NCBI RefSeq assembly: GCF_002845275.2
Contig: NZ_CP088149.1
Span: 4,770,501-4,834,500 of the forward strand
Direction of reading: 5' to 3'
Origin: Pseudomonas sp. S06B 330
GTDB taxonomy: Bacteria; Pseudomonadota; Gammaproteobacteria; Pseudomonadales; Pseudomonadaceae
Length of the DNA stretch: 64,000 bases
The first letter of the stretch is position 1. Each line of letters opens with the position of its first letter. The position numbers and the translations under genes were made by a program. The notes below the pieces were generated by a model, which was given only the letters and a program-made list of their open reading frames with translations, was not told where the DNA came from and did no database searches. Positions 19,062 through 28,666 of the stretch are shown here, piece by piece.

Positions 19062-20657
19062 ATGAAATTGCTACCGCTACAGGCTGCCTTGGCAGCCGTC
19101 CTGTTGAGTACCGCGGCGGGCCTCTCGGCCAAGCCGCTGGTGGTGTGTACCGAGGCCAGCCCGGAAGGCTTCGATATCGTCCAGTACACCACTGCAGTGA
19201 CCGCCGACGCTTCGGCCGAAACCGTGTTCAACCGACTGGTCGACTTCAAACCCGGCACCACCCAGATCCAGCCGGCCCTGGCCGAACGCTGGGAAGTCAG
19301 CGCCGATGGCCTGACCTATACCTTCCATCTGCGCCAAGGGGTTAGGTTTCATACCACCGACTACTTCACTCCAACCCGCGAGATGAATGCCGACGACGTG
19401 CTGTGGAGCTTCCACCGCCAGCTGGACCCGAATCACCCGTGGCATAACAAGACCAGCATTGGCTTTCCGTACTTCGAGAGTATGGGGTTCAAGGACCTGC
19501 TAAAGAGCGTCGAGAAGACCGACGATCGTACCGTGGTCTTCACCCTCACCCGCCCGGAAGCCCCCTTCTTGCCAGACCTGGCCATGGCCTTCACTTCAAT
19601 CTACTCGGCCGAGTATGGCGACCAGTTGCTCAAGGCTAACAAGACCGCCGACCTCAACAGCAAGCCGATTGGCACCGGGCCGTTCATCTTTCAGCGCTAT
19701 AACAAGGATGCCCAGGTCCGCTACAAGCCCAACCCCGACTACTTCCGTGGCAAGCCACCGGCCGATGCGCTGATTTTCGCCATCGCCAACGACAACAACG
19801 TGCGTCTGCAGAAGCTCAGGGCTAACGAATGCCAGGTGGCGCTCTATCCCAAGCCCGACGACATCCCCAGCATCAAGGCTGATCCCAAGCTGAAAGTGGC
19901 TGAGATGGAAGCCTTGACCACCGGTTACATTTCCCTGAACACCGAGCACAAGTATTTGAGCGACGTGCGCGTGCGCAAAGCCATCAACATGGCCTTCGAC
20001 CGCCAGACTCACGTCGACCAATTGTTTGGCAAAGGTAACGCGCTGGTCGGAGTAAACCCTTACCCGCCCACCCTGATGGGCTACAACACCGCCAACCAGA
20101 ACCCGCCTCGCGACTTGGACAAAGCCCGCGCCCTGCTCAAGGAAGCCGGTGTGCCGGAAGGTACGGTACTGACCTTGTTCACCCGTAATGGCGGCGGCCC
20201 GACCAACCCCAATCCGCGCCTGAGTGCCGAAATGCTCCAGGCGGACCTGGCCAAGATCGGCCTTAAAGTCGACATCCGCATCATGGAGTGGGCCGAAATG
20301 CTGCGCCGGGCAAAAAAGGGCGAACCCGATATGGTGTCCACTGGCTGGGCCGGCGACAACGGCGACCCGGACAACTTCCTCACCCCGCTGCTCAGCTGTG
20401 ATGCGGTCAAAAGCGGGGAGAACTATGCACGCTGGTGCAATCAGACATTCCAGGCGTTGATCGACAAGGCTCGGGCCGCAACCGATACGAATGAGCGCGC
20501 AGCGCTCTATGTAAAGGCGCTGGCGGTGTACGATGAAGACCAACCGTGGATCAGCATGGCGCATCCGAAGATGTTCACCGCCATGCGCAACAACGTGGAG
20601 GGGTACCACATCAACCCCCTCACCAATAACAACTTCGCCACTACCCAGGTGAAGTAG
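19062..20657 (+). CDS. dppA: Dipeptide ABC transporter periplasmic binding protein, DppA-like (copy 3)
   Basis: A 531-residue SBP family 5 protein, clearly more distant from copies 1 and 2 than those are from each other. Signal peptide MKLLPLQAALAAVLLSTAAG ends at LSA-K. Shared motifs are LVVCTEASPEGFDIVQYT, LTYTFHLRQGVRFHTTDYF, ADDVLWSFHRQL and WAGDNGDPDNFLTPLLSCD. It directly precedes dppB by 71 bases and is probably the cognate partner of the permease; the other copies may be accessory. The ATG at 19062 has GGGAGG upstream. Confidence 0.93.
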   Translation: MKLLPLQAALAAVLLSTAAGLSAKPLVVCTEASPEGFDIVQYTTAVTADASAETVFNRLVDFKPGTTQIQPALAERWEVSADGLTYTFHLRQGVRFHTTDYFTPTREMNADDVLWSFHRQLDPNHPWHNKTSIGFPYFESMGFKDLLKSVEKTDDRTVVFTLTRPEAPFLPDLAMAFTSIYSAEYGDQLLKANKTADLNSKPIGTGPFIFQRYNKDAQVRYKPNPDYFRGKPPADALIFAIANDNNVRLQKLRANECQVALYPKPDDIPSIKADPKLKVAEMEALTTGYISLNTEHKYLSDVRVRKAINMAFDRQTHVDQLFGKGNALVGVNPYPPTLMGYNTANQNPPRDLDKARALLKEAGVPEGTVLTLFTRNGGGPTNPNPRLSAEMLQADLAKIGLKVDIRIMEWAEMLRRAKKGEPDMVSTGWAGDNGDPDNFLTPLLSCDAVKSGENYARWCNQTFQALIDKARAATDTNERAALYVKALAVYDEDQPWISMAHPKMFTAMRNNVEGYHINPLTNNNFATTQVK

Positions 20658-20728
20658 AACAAGAACGACCGCCGGCCCCTATCCGGGTGCCGGTGGCATG
20701 CCATACGGCTGATGAGGTACACCAGAAG

Positions 20729-21739
20729 ATGTTTAGTTTTATTGCCCGGCGCCTGGGACTCTTGATCCCGACCTTCTTCGGCATCACCTTGCTGACGTTC
20801 GCGCTCATACGGCTGATACCCGGTGACCCGGTGGAAGTCATGATGGGCGAACGCCGGGTTGACCCGGAAATGCACGCCCAGGCCATGGAGCGCCTGGGTC
20901 TGAACAAGCCACTGCCAGAGCAGTACCTGGACTATGTCAGCAAGCTGGCCCAGGGCGATCTTGGCGAGTCGCTGCGTACCCGTGAAAGCGTCTGGACCGA
21001 GTTCCTCGCACTGTTCCCGGCAACCCTTGAGCTGGCCCTGGCGGCATTGTTCTTTGCCGGCATCATTGGCCTGCTCGCCGGGGTGATCGCGGCCCTCAAG
21101 CGCGGCTCGTTGTTTGATCACGGGGTCATGGGCATTTCCCTGGCGGGTTACTCGATGCCGATCTTCTGGTGGGGCCTGATCCTGATCATGTTCTTCTCCG
21201 TGAGCCTGGGCTGGACCCCGGTCTCCGGACGTATCGACCTGCTCTACGACATCGAGCCGACAACCGGCTTCATGCTCATCGACACCCTGCTCAGCGATGA
21301 AGAAGGCGCCTTCAAGGATGCGCTGATGCACCTGATTCTGCCGGCCATTGTTCTGGGCACCATTCCGTTGGCGGTGATCGCCAGGATGACCCGCTCCTCC
21401 ATGCTCGAAGTGCTGCGCGAAGACTACATTCGCACCGCCCGCGCCAAAGGCCTGTCGCCAGCACGCGTGGTGTTCGTTCACGGCTTGCGCAATGCCTTGA
21501 TTCCAGTGCTTACCGTGTTCGGTTTGCAGGTCGGCACGTTGCTGGCGGGCGCGGTACTGACCGAAACCATCTTTTCCTGGCCGGGCATCGGCAAATGGCT
21601 GATTGAAGCCATCGGTGCCCGTGACTACCCCGTGGTCCAGAACGGCATCCTGTTGATTGCCTGCCTGGTGATCCTGGTCAACTTCGTCGTGGATATCCTC
21701 TACGGCCTGGCCAACCCACGCATCCGTCATCAGCGCTGA
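20729..21739 (+). CDS. dppB: Dipeptide ABC transporter permease DppB
   Basis: A 336-residue inner-membrane permease with six membrane segments. It opens MFSFIARRLGLLIPTFFGIT with the LIRLIPGDPVEVM motif that is invariant in DppB/OppB. The cytoplasmic EAA loop LREDYIRTARAKGLSPARVV, which docks to the ATPases, is intact. The start at 20729 is preferred to the open extension at 20687 because the family starts with MxxFIxRRL. Confidence 0.95.
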   Translation: MFSFIARRLGLLIPTFFGITLLTFALIRLIPGDPVEVMMGERRVDPEMHAQAMERLGLNKPLPEQYLDYVSKLAQGDLGESLRTRESVWTEFLALFPATLELALAALFFAGIIGLLAGVIAALKRGSLFDHGVMGISLAGYSMPIFWWGLILIMFFSVSLGWTPVSGRIDLLYDIEPTTGFMLIDTLLSDEEGAFKDALMHLILPAIVLGTIPLAVIARMTRSSMLEVLREDYIRTARAKGLSPARVVFVHGLRNALIPVLTVFGLQVGTLLAGAVLTETIFSWPGIGKWLIEAIGARDYPVVQNGILLIACLVILVNFVVDILYGLANPRIRHQR

Positions 21740-21749
21740 GGGCCCCGCC

Positions 21750-22679
21750 ATGACCACTCCACTTGCAAAAGCCGTTACCACTGCGGCCACCGCTGTCGAC
21801 CAGAGCCTGCTCTACCCGTCTCCCTACAAGGAGTTCTGGCACGCGTTTTCCCGTAACAAAGGCGCGGTCGCCGGGCTGATGTTCATGAGCCTGATCGTGT
21901 TTTGCGCGCTGTTCGCTCCCTGGGTCGCGCCGCACAACCCCAGCGAGCAGTACCGCGACTTCCTGCTCACCCCGCCGGTGTGGCTCGAAGGCGGCAACTG
22001 GCAGTTCATTCTCGGCACCGATGAGTTGGGCCGCGATCTGCTTTCGCGTCTGATTCAAGGTTCGCGTCTGTCACTGTTGATCGGTTTGTCGTCGGTGGTG
22101 ATCTCGCTGATTCCGGGGATATTCCTTGGCCTGTTGGCCGGGTTTTTCCCGCGTATCCTCGGCCCCTCGATCATGCGTCTGATGGACGTCATGCTGGCCC
22201 TGCCATCGTTGCTGCTGGCCGTGGCCATCGTCGCGATCCTCGGCCCTGGCTTGATCAACACCGTGATCGCCATTGCCATCGTCTCGTTGCCATCTTATGT
22301 GCGCCTGACCCGCGCCGCCGTCATGGGTGAGCTGAACCGCGACTACGTCACCGCCGCACGCCTGGCCGGCGCCAGCCTGCCGCGACTGATGTTCGTCACC
22401 GTGCTGCCTAACTGTATGGCGCCGCTGATCGTACAGGCCACCTTGAGCTTCTCCTCGGCAATTCTCGATGCCGCTGCCCTGGGCTTCCTGGGCCTTGGTG
22501 TACAACCACCAACCCCTGAGTGGGGCACCATGCTGGCCTCGGCCCGCGACTACATCGAACGTGCCTGGTGGGTGGTGAGCCTGCCTGGCCTGACCATTTT
22601 GCTCAGCGTGCTGGCAATCAACCTGATGGGTGACGGACTGCGCGATGCGCTGGACCCGAAACTCAAGAATGCCGCCTGA
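21750..22679 (+). CDS. dppC: Dipeptide ABC transporter permease DppC
   Basis: A 309-residue partner of DppB. Motifs: [19 protein letters not shown] in the first membrane helix, [20 protein letters not shown] type loop (here [20 protein letters not shown]), and the EAA loop [22 protein letters not shown]-terminal [18 protein letters not shown] is diagnostic for DppC/OppC. Starts 10 bases after dppB. Confidence 0.95.
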   Translation: MTTPLAKAVTTAATAVDQSLLYPSPYKEFWHAFSRNKGAVAGLMFMSLIVFCALFAPWVAPHNPSEQYRDFLLTPPVWLEGGNWQFILGTDELGRDLLSRLIQGSRLSLLIGLSSVVISLIPGIFLGLLAGFFPRILGPSIMRLMDVMLALPSLLLAVAIVAILGPGLINTVIAIAIVSLPSYVRLTRAAVMGELNRDYVTAARLAGASLPRLMFVTVLPNCMAPLIVQATLSFSSAILDAAALGFLGLGVQPPTPEWGTMLASARDYIERAWWVVSLPGLTILLSVLAINLMGDGLRDALDPKLKNAA

Positions 22680-22689
22680 GGAGATTGCC

Positions 22690-23658
22690 ATGTCACTTCT
22701 AGAAATCAAGAATCTGAATGTGCGCTTCGGCGATGCCAGCGCGGTGCCGGTGGTCGATGGTCTCGACCTGACAGTCAACGAAGGCGAGGTTTTGGCCATT
22801 GTCGGTGAATCCGGCTCGGGCAAGTCGGTGACCATGATGGCGCTGATGGGCCTGATTGACGCCCCAGGGCGCATCACCGCCGACGCCCTCACCTTCGACG
22901 GCACCAATATGCTCAAGCTCAGTGGTCGGCAACGGCGCAAGGTGGTTGGCAAGGATATGGCGATGGTCTTTCAGGACCCGATGACCGCCCTCAACCCTAG
23001 CTACACCGTCGGCTTCCAGATCGAAGAAGTCCTGCGCCAGCATTTGGGCCTGCGTGGTAAGGCTGCGCGTCAGCGTGCTCTGGAACTGCTCAAGAAAGTT
23101 GAAATACCCGCCGCCGAAAGTCGCCTGGACGCCTACCCGCACCAACTGTCCGGCGGCATGAGCCAGCGCGTGGCAATCGCCATGGCCATCGCAGGTGAAC
23201 CCAAACTGCTGATCGCCGACGAACCGACCACCGCCCTGGACGTGACCATTCAGGCGCAGATCATGGAACTGCTGCTCAACCTGCAGAAAGAGCAGAACAT
23301 GGCCCTGATCCTGATCACCCACGACCTGGCCGTGGTCGCCGAAACCGCCAAGCGGGTCTGTGTGATGTATGCCGGGCAAGCGGTGGAAGTCGGTCAGGTG
23401 CCGGAGCTGTTCGATGTTCCTGCACACCCCTACAGTGAAGCCCTGCTGGCTGCGATTCCCGAACACAGTGAAGGGGCCGAGCGCCTGGCGACCCTCCCCG
23501 GTATCGTTCCCGGTCGCTATGACCGTCCTGAAGGCTGCCTACTGTCGCCTCGCTGCCCTTACGTCCAGGACAATTGCCGCCGCCACCGTCCATCCCTCGA
23601 TCCCCAGGCTCACAGCCAGGTCCGTTGTTTCTACCCGTTGAACCAGGAGGTGGCGTAA
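22690..23658 (+). CDS. dppD: Dipeptide ABC transporter ATPase DppD
   Basis: A 322-residue cytoplasmic ATPase. Walker [11 protein letters not shown]-loop [11 protein letters not shown], signature [16 protein letters not shown] and Walker [13 protein letters not shown] are all present. The C-terminal oligopeptide-transporter extension has four cysteines ([18 protein letters not shown] and VRCFYPL), the arrangement that binds an iron-sulfur cluster in E. coli DppD. The ATG at 22690 has GAGGAG upstream. Confidence 0.95.
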   Translation: MSLLEIKNLNVRFGDASAVPVVDGLDLTVNEGEVLAIVGESGSGKSVTMMALMGLIDAPGRITADALTFDGTNMLKLSGRQRRKVVGKDMAMVFQDPMTALNPSYTVGFQIEEVLRQHLGLRGKAARQRALELLKKVEIPAAESRLDAYPHQLSGGMSQRVAIAMAIAGEPKLLIADEPTTALDVTIQAQIMELLLNLQKEQNMALILITHDLAVVAETAKRVCVMYAGQAVEVGQVPELFDVPAHPYSEALLAAIPEHSEGAERLATLPGIVPGRYDRPEGCLLSPRCPYVQDNCRRHRPSLDPQAHSQVRCFYPLNQEVA

Positions 23659-24626
23659 TGACCGTCGTCCTTACCGCCCGCGAACTGACCCGTCACTATG
23701 AAGTTTCCCGCGGCCTGTTCAAGGGGCATGCCCTGGTCAGGGCGCTCAACGGTGTGTCGTTTGAACTGGAAGCTGGCAAAACCCTGGCGGTGGTCGGTGA
23801 GTCCGGCTGCGGCAAGTCGACCCTGGCGCGAGCCCTGACCCTGATTGAGGAGCCCTCTTCCGGCTCGTTGAAAATTGCCGGTCAAGAAGTGGCCGGGGCG
23901 AACAAAGCCGAGCGCAAGCAACTGCGCAAAGACGTGCAAATGGTCTTCCAGAGTCCCTATGCCTCGCTTAACCCACGCCAGAAGATCGGTGACCAGTTGG
24001 CCGAACCGCTACTGATCAACACCCGCCTGTCAAAAAGCGAGCGTCGGGAAAAGGTCCAGGCCATGATGCAACAGGTCGGCCTGCGTCCAGAGCATTACCA
24101 GCGCTATCCGCACATGTTTTCTGGAGGTCAGCGCCAGCGCATTGCCCTGGCTCGGGCGATGATGCTGCAGCCCAAAGTGCTGGTGGCCGATGAGCCGACT
24201 TCAGCCCTCGACGTGTCGATCCAGGCTCAGGTACTGAACCTGTTCATGGACCTGCAGAAGGAATTCAACACCGCCTACGTGTTCATTTCCCACAACCTGG
24301 CGGTGGTGCGTCATGTGGCCGATCAGGTGCTGGTGATGTACCTCGGCCGTCCGGCGGAAATGGGCCCCAAGGAAGATATCTACAACAAGCCGCTGCACCC
24401 TTATACCCAGGCATTGCTGTCGGCCACCCCGACTATCCACCCGGACCCGCTCAAGCCTAAGATCAAAATTGCCGGCGAGCTGCCCAATCCGTTGAATCCA
24501 CCGTCAGGCTGCGCGTTCCACAAGCGCTGCCCATATGCCACTGAACGTTGTGCGTCAGAGGAGCCGGCGTTCAGGCAGGTGGGGACGCGGCAGGTGGCGT
24601 GTCACTATGCGGAGCAGTTTCTGTAA
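23658..24626 (+). CDS. dppF: Dipeptide ABC transporter ATPase DppF
   Basis: A 322-residue second ATPase of the heterodimer. Walker A GESGCGKST, Q-loop VFQSPYASLNPRQKIG, signature FSGGQRQRIALARAMM and Walker B VLVADEPTSALD are intact. It also carries the C-terminal cysteine motif GCAFHKRCPYATERCASEEP. Its ATG overlaps the dppD stop by one base (TAATG), with CCAGGAGG in the dppD end as ribosome site. Last gene of the dpp operon. Confidence 0.95.
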   Translation: MTVVLTARELTRHYEVSRGLFKGHALVRALNGVSFELEAGKTLAVVGESGCGKSTLARALTLIEEPSSGSLKIAGQEVAGANKAERKQLRKDVQMVFQSPYASLNPRQKIGDQLAEPLLINTRLSKSERREKVQAMMQQVGLRPEHYQRYPHMFSGGQRQRIALARAMMLQPKVLVADEPTSALDVSIQAQVLNLFMDLQKEFNTAYVFISHNLAVVRHVADQVLVMYLGRPAEMGPKEDIYNKPLHPYTQALLSATPTIHPDPLKPKIKIAGELPNPLNPPSGCAFHKRCPYATERCASEEPAFRQVGTRQVACHYAEQFL

Positions 24627-24655
24627 GCACCGCAGGGAGAAGCAGCCATCCCTCC

Positions 24656-24694
24656 AACCAAGACGCCGGCATCAATGATGTCGGCGTCTTGGTT
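24656..24694. terminator. Stem-loop at the end of the dpp operon
   Basis: Arms AACCAAGACGCCG (24656-24668) and CGGCGTCTTGGTT (24682-24694) are perfect, and CATC/GATG pairs further inside leave a three-base loop. Sited between the convergent dppF and 24708 genes, it can serve both strands. Confidence 0.75.
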
Positions 24695-24707
24695 GATCAA
24701 TGACCAA

Positions 24708-24782
24708 TCAATGCATGAAGATCGCGATCAGAATGATGACCGGAATGGGGACCCCGAGCATCCATAGCAATAGAGAGCGCAT
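24708..24782 (-). CDS. Possible 24-residue single-pass membrane microprotein
   Basis: Encodes MRSLLLWMLGVPIPVIILIA followed by IFMH. Nearly the whole chain is hydrophobic, with a GVPIP break, as in small inner-membrane peptides. The ATG has GAGGA eight bases ahead, and the ORF sits 26 bases after the 299-residue membrane protein on the same strand, so the two would be cotranscribed. It ends just before the dpp terminator stem. I believe similar short peptides occur in other Pseudomonas, but that is memory. No function can be given. Confidence 0.5.
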   Translation of the reverse strand: MRSLLLWMLGVPIPVIILIAIFMH

Positions 24783-24808
24783 GATGTTTATCCTCGTTGG
24801 TTGAAGCG

Positions 24809-25708
24809 TTATCGAATCGGTGCGCCGACGTGCCTGACGGCAGCGTCTGCAGTGCCATCCAGCCACTGCACTCGGTCGCGTTGACGGCCACCGAACAGTG
24901 CCGCGAAACTGGCGAAAAACGCTCCGCACAGCAGGGCAATAAAGGTCCACAACGCGGTCCATGCCGCTGCTTTGGCTGCGGTATCAGCCGCCTGCTGCGC
25001 TTGAACTTTGGCTTGCTGGACCTGAGCGAACACTTGATCCACCCGTCCCTCGGCCTCGGCCTGGCTCACATCAATACGCTGGGCCACCAACTGCGCCAGA
25101 TAAGCGCGGTCGGCTTCTCCCAGTGCGCCACCTTGAGCGATTGTCCTGGCCAGAATGCGCCCCGCCACAGCATTGGCGGCGTCTTCACTGACCGACACCG
25201 GGCGATCACTGCGAAACAGGCTGTCGACGAAATAGCCCATGGGGTCAGGCGTGGCCGCAACGCTAGAAACCGCGGCCATTGCATTCACTCCCGTTTTCGC
25301 CCCTGCGCTCAGCAGTCCGCCAGCGCTGCCCACAATCAGCATGGCTGCCGCCAGTGTGGCCACCGCCCAGGCGAGGAAGCCGTGGGCCGTGTCGCGAAAA
25401 TACACTTCATCGCCATGCAGGTTGGCCCATTTCACCCGCAGCCGGCCGGCGATATAGCCACCCAGCCCGGAGGCAAGAATCTGCGTCAGCAGCAGCCAGA
25501 TGATCGTCGAGATGCCCAGCACTTCGGCGCTGGCGCCTTCGTCCGCCCAGGGTGAGGTGGCTGCGAAGCCCAGCCCCGCGCCAAGGATTACCAGGATCAA
25601 CGACAGGGCAGCCGCGGCGGCGGCGCCGGCAAAAATCGCCGCCCACGACACGCCCGAGCGATTTGGAGCGTCATTGGCAACGGATGACAGTTCGGCTGAA
25701 GTAATCAT
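24809..25708 (-). CDS. Membrane protein of unknown function
   Basis: A 299-residue protein with four or five membrane segments. An N-terminal helix WAAIFAGAAAAAALSLILVI is followed by GISTIIWLLLTQILASGLGG, then HGFLAWAVATLAAAMLIVGS. A soluble part (about 160-245) contains VAQRIDVSQAEAEGRVDQVF and an Ala/Gln coiled-coil QQAKVQAQQAADTAAKAAA, and a last helix TFIALLCGAFFASFAALFGG. The shape recalls YrzE-like proteins (TIGR04086 type), but no catalytic motif is visible. ATG at 25708. Confidence 0.7.
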   Translation of the reverse strand: MITSAELSSVANDAPNRSGVSWAAIFAGAAAAAALSLILVILGAGLGFAATSPWADEGASAEVLGISTIIWLLLTQILASGLGGYIAGRLRVKWANLHGDEVYFRDTAHGFLAWAVATLAAAMLIVGSAGGLLSAGAKTGVNAMAAVSSVAATPDPMGYFVDSLFRSDRPVSVSEDAANAVAGRILARTIAQGGALGEADRAYLAQLVAQRIDVSQAEAEGRVDQVFAQVQQAKVQAQQAADTAAKAAAWTALWTFIALLCGAFFASFAALFGGRQRDRVQWLDGTADAAVRHVGAPIR

Positions 25709-25957
25709 GAGTGAGCGCCTTTAGTCGTGAACAGCAGGTCCATTCGGCTTGCTCTGAAAGCGGTGCAGGCGTTGTGCCAAATGTGTCAAAAAATATCTTG
25801 ATGGGTAATCAATGGGTTAAGTTTCGAGGCCTTTCTAGGATCGTGCAAAACACCCGAATGGCTGTTCCTGGCTCAGGGTTTATGCAATGTGTGCTGGCAC
25901 TTCTACACAGGATCCGTTGGACTTGTTTCAAACCCGGGCCCCCGGCACTATCTCTCA

Positions 25958-26767
25958 ATGACCCTGACCACACTCCCAGACGGCCCTGAACAAACCCCGA
26001 TCACCGCTGAAACGGTCCTGCGCTACCACCTGTGCTGGAAGCACCGCGATCTCGACGGGGTGATCGCGCTCTATCACCCGGACGTTCAGTACCACGACTT
26101 TTTCCAGAACCGCGTGCTCGGCTACGACGAGATACGCGATTACGTACGCGTCTGTCTGCCTCATGAAGCTGGCGAAGACATCGTTCACAGCGACCGCATC
26201 CGCGTCGACGGCTGCACTGCGTTCATCCAGTACCAGGTGACGGTCCAAGGCGGCGAAGGCCTGGTGGCGTTCCAGTCCAGCGAAGCCATTACCGTGAAAG
26301 ACGGGCTGATCTGGCGAGTCAATGAATACGCCACCCTGATTCGCAGAGACAGCAACGGCAGCGCCCGTTCCGGCCCACGCCCGGCCACCAGCCGCCTGGG
26401 CCTGTCGCCACGCCAGCTGTCGACCATGGCCCAGGACCTGGAGCACTACTTCCAGCGCCAGCGCCCCTACCTCGACCCGGAGCTGGACCTGCAGCAAGTC
26501 GCTGACGCCAGCGGCTACAGCCGCAACCAGATCTCTTACCTGCTCAACCAGGTGCTTGGCCAGAGCTTCTACCGTTACGTCAACCAGGCCCGGCTGCACC
26601 ACCTGCTCGATGGCCTGAACCAGGCGCCGGCCAACGTCAAGACTGACGACCTGGCGTTCGCCGCCGGTTTCAACTCGCTGTCGGCCTTCTACAAGTGTTT
26701 TCGCCAGCACACAGGGCTATCGCCCAAGGCCTGGGTCAAGCAAAACTCTCTGCGTGCACGCAGCTAA
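25958..26767 (+). CDS. AraC-family regulator with N-terminal NTF2/SnoaL-like domain
   Basis: A 269-residue protein with two parts. Residues about 10-125 form a SnoaL/NTF2-like alpha+beta barrel (LRYHLCWKHRDLDGVIALYH, then VQYHDFFQNRVLGYDEIRDY and SSEAITVKDGLIWRVNEYAT). Residues about 155-265 form an AraC DNA-binding domain with LDLQQVADASGYSRNQISYL and LAFAAGFNSLSAFYKCFRQH. The NTF2-like fold usually holds a small ligand in a hydrophobic pocket, so it may be the sensor. The start is uncertain: no good ribosome site before 25958, but the upstream extension to 25889 looks non-native. It precedes an amine-oxidation/polyamine-binding gene group that it may control. Confidence 0.8.
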   Translation: MTLTTLPDGPEQTPITAETVLRYHLCWKHRDLDGVIALYHPDVQYHDFFQNRVLGYDEIRDYVRVCLPHEAGEDIVHSDRIRVDGCTAFIQYQVTVQGGEGLVAFQSSEAITVKDGLIWRVNEYATLIRRDSNGSARSGPRPATSRLGLSPRQLSTMAQDLEHYFQRQRPYLDPELDLQQVADASGYSRNQISYLLNQVLGQSFYRYVNQARLHHLLDGLNQAPANVKTDDLAFAAGFNSLSAFYKCFRQHTGLSPKAWVKQNSLRARS

Positions 26768-26831
26768 GACAAGGCCCCCCGCCAGCTTCTAGGATCGCCT
26801 CCAGACCGTAACGGATGTGGAGCCGAACACA

Positions 26832-28238
26832 ATGCAGCCATGGCGCAAGATCAGCCTTTGGATGGACCAGCTGGATGAGAACCTGACACCGCGTCCGGCC
26901 CTGCACCAGGACCTGGACGTGGATGTCTGTATCATCGGCGCCGGCTACACCGGGCTGTGGACCGCCTACTACCTCAAACAACAAGCACCGCAGCTGAACA
27001 TCGCTATCATCGAAGCCAATATCGCAGGCTTCGGCGCCTCCGGACGCAATGGTGGCTGGCTGATGGGCAATATACTGGGTGAGGACCGCCTTCTCGCTGC
27101 CAGCTCGCCCGAGCAGCGCCGCGCCTCGTATGACCTGCTGCACGGCATTCCCGATGAAGTGCAGCGTGTGCTGGAGCGCGAGGAGATTGACTGCGATTAC
27201 CGCAAAGGCGGCGTGCTGTATTGCGCGGCGCGTTACCCCGAGCAGCAAACCACTCTTCGCGCCTATCTGGACAAGCTCTACAAGCAAGGTCTGAACGAAG
27301 CCGATTACCGCTGGATGAGTCCGGAGCAACTGTCCCACCAGCTGCGTATCAGAAAACCCTATGGGGCCATCTTCAATCCCAATGTGGCGACCATTCAACC
27401 GGCCAAGCTGGTGCGAAGCCTGGCGCGTACGGTGGAAGGTATGGGCGTACGCCTGTACGAGAACAGCCCGGTGATCGACTGGCGTGCCGGAGAAGTGCGC
27501 ACGGCGCAGGCACGAATCAAATGTCAGTGGGTGGTGCCCGCAGTCGAAGGCTATTCGGTCAATCTACCGCCACTGGGGCATTACCAGATGCCGGTGCAGA
27601 GCCTGTTAGTGGCCACCGAGCCGCTGCCTGAGCACTTCTGGGAAAAAATCGGCCTGAACCAGGGTCAGGCTTTTAGCGAAAACAGCCGCCAGGTCACGTA
27701 TGGACAGCGCAGCGCCGACAACCGTCTGGTATTCGGTGCCCGTGGAGGCTACCGCTTTGCCGGGCGCCTGCGGGAAAACTTCGACCTCACCGACAGCGAA
27801 ATCGAACTACGTCGCTACCTGTTTGGCGAGCTGTTCCCACAACTCAAGGATGTCGCCATCACCCACGCATGGGGCGGCAACCTGGGCATGGCCCGGCGTT
27901 TCCAGCCGCACATGCTCTGCGACCGCAAACAAGGTATCGCCCTGGCCGGTGGCTATGGCGGCGAAGGCGTCGGTGCCAGCAATCTGGGCGGCCGCACCCT
28001 GGCCGAGCTGATTCTGGAGCGACGCAGTGAGCTGACCGAGCAACCCTGGGTCCACACCGACAGCACACTGTCGAGCCTCAAGGGCTGGGAACCAGAGCCG
28101 TGTCGCTGGCTGGGCTACAACGCCATCATCAAGAGTTTCGTCCATGAAGACCAGACCCTCGCCAACCCGGACAGCGCCCCTTGGCGCCGACGCCTGGCCA
28201 GTGGTGTCGCGGACTTCATGGAAGGTTTCATGCACTGA
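26832..28238 (+). CDS. FAD-dependent oxidoreductase, gamma-glutamylputrescine oxidase (PuuB)-like
   Basis: A 468-residue DAO-superfamily flavoenzyme. The Rossmann motif VDVCIIGAGYTGLWTAYYL is followed by GFGASGRNGGW, the flavin-contacting loop of the PuuB group. C-terminal GGYGGEGVGASNLGGRTLAE contacts FAD. Relatives oxidise gamma-glutamylputrescine or other amines, producing aldehyde, ammonia and H2O2; the true substrate is not shown here. ATG at 26832 has GGAG nine bases ahead; a GTG five codons earlier is less likely. It lies 64 bases after the AraC gene and 32 before the cupin gene. Confidence 0.85.
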   Translation: MQPWRKISLWMDQLDENLTPRPALHQDLDVDVCIIGAGYTGLWTAYYLKQQAPQLNIAIIEANIAGFGASGRNGGWLMGNILGEDRLLAASSPEQRRASYDLLHGIPDEVQRVLEREEIDCDYRKGGVLYCAARYPEQQTTLRAYLDKLYKQGLNEADYRWMSPEQLSHQLRIRKPYGAIFNPNVATIQPAKLVRSLARTVEGMGVRLYENSPVIDWRAGEVRTAQARIKCQWVVPAVEGYSVNLPPLGHYQMPVQSLLVATEPLPEHFWEKIGLNQGQAFSENSRQVTYGQRSADNRLVFGARGGYRFAGRLRENFDLTDSEIELRRYLFGELFPQLKDVAITHAWGGNLGMARRFQPHMLCDRKQGIALAGGYGGEGVGASNLGGRTLAELILERRSELTEQPWVHTDSTLSSLKGWEPEPCRWLGYNAIIKSFVHEDQTLANPDSAPWRRRLASGVADFMEGFMH

Positions 28239-28270
28239 CTTTTCGTTCCCCCTGTACAGGATCCACCGGT

Positions 28271-28612
28271 ATGAGCATTACCCAGTTCAAGAACACCGAC
28301 ACTGTCGCGTTGCAAGAATCGAATCCGGTCGCCGTGCCCCTCGGCGAGCCGGTGTCGATCGCTTCGGTGACCGCTGTCGAGCGCAGCGACGGCGTCGAAA
28401 CCGGCATCTGGGAGTGCACCCCGGGTCGCTGGCGGCGGCAGATTGTCCAGCAGGAGTTCTGCCACTTCATCAAGGGCCGCTGCACCTTCACCCCTGACGG
28501 TGGCGAACCACTGACCATCGAAGCCGGCGACGCCATCATGCTGCCGGCTAACAGCACCGGAATCTGGGATATCCAGGAAACCGTGCGCAAAACCTACGTA
28601 CTGATTTTCTGA
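28271..28612 (+). CDS. Cupin-domain protein (COG3450 / DUF861 type)
   Basis: A 113-residue single cupin: GIWECTPGRWRRQIVQQEFC, then HFIKGRCTFTPDGGEPLTIE and AGDAIMLPANSTGIWDIQET follow the two cupin motifs, and the ending VRKTYVLIF is typical of this group. Only one of the usual metal-binding histidines (in EFCHFIKG) is present, so metal binding is in doubt. Such proteins often accompany PuuB-like oxidoreductases in Pseudomonas, with no proven role. The start at 28271 follows ACAGGATCC. Confidence 0.8.
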   Translation: MSITQFKNTDTVALQESNPVAVPLGEPVSIASVTAVERSDGVETGIWECTPGRWRRQIVQQEFCHFIKGRCTFTPDGGEPLTIEAGDAIMLPANSTGIWDIQETVRKTYVLIF

Positions 28613-28666
28613 TCATTTGATCGCCTGCCTCCTTCGATAAAAACAGACAAAGCAAGGAATCCAGAC

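Noticed and set aside
24656..24694. Possible attachment site, because the stem lies between two unlike gene groups
   Set aside because: No integrase, tRNA or direct-repeat flank is present; it fits a bidirectional terminator.
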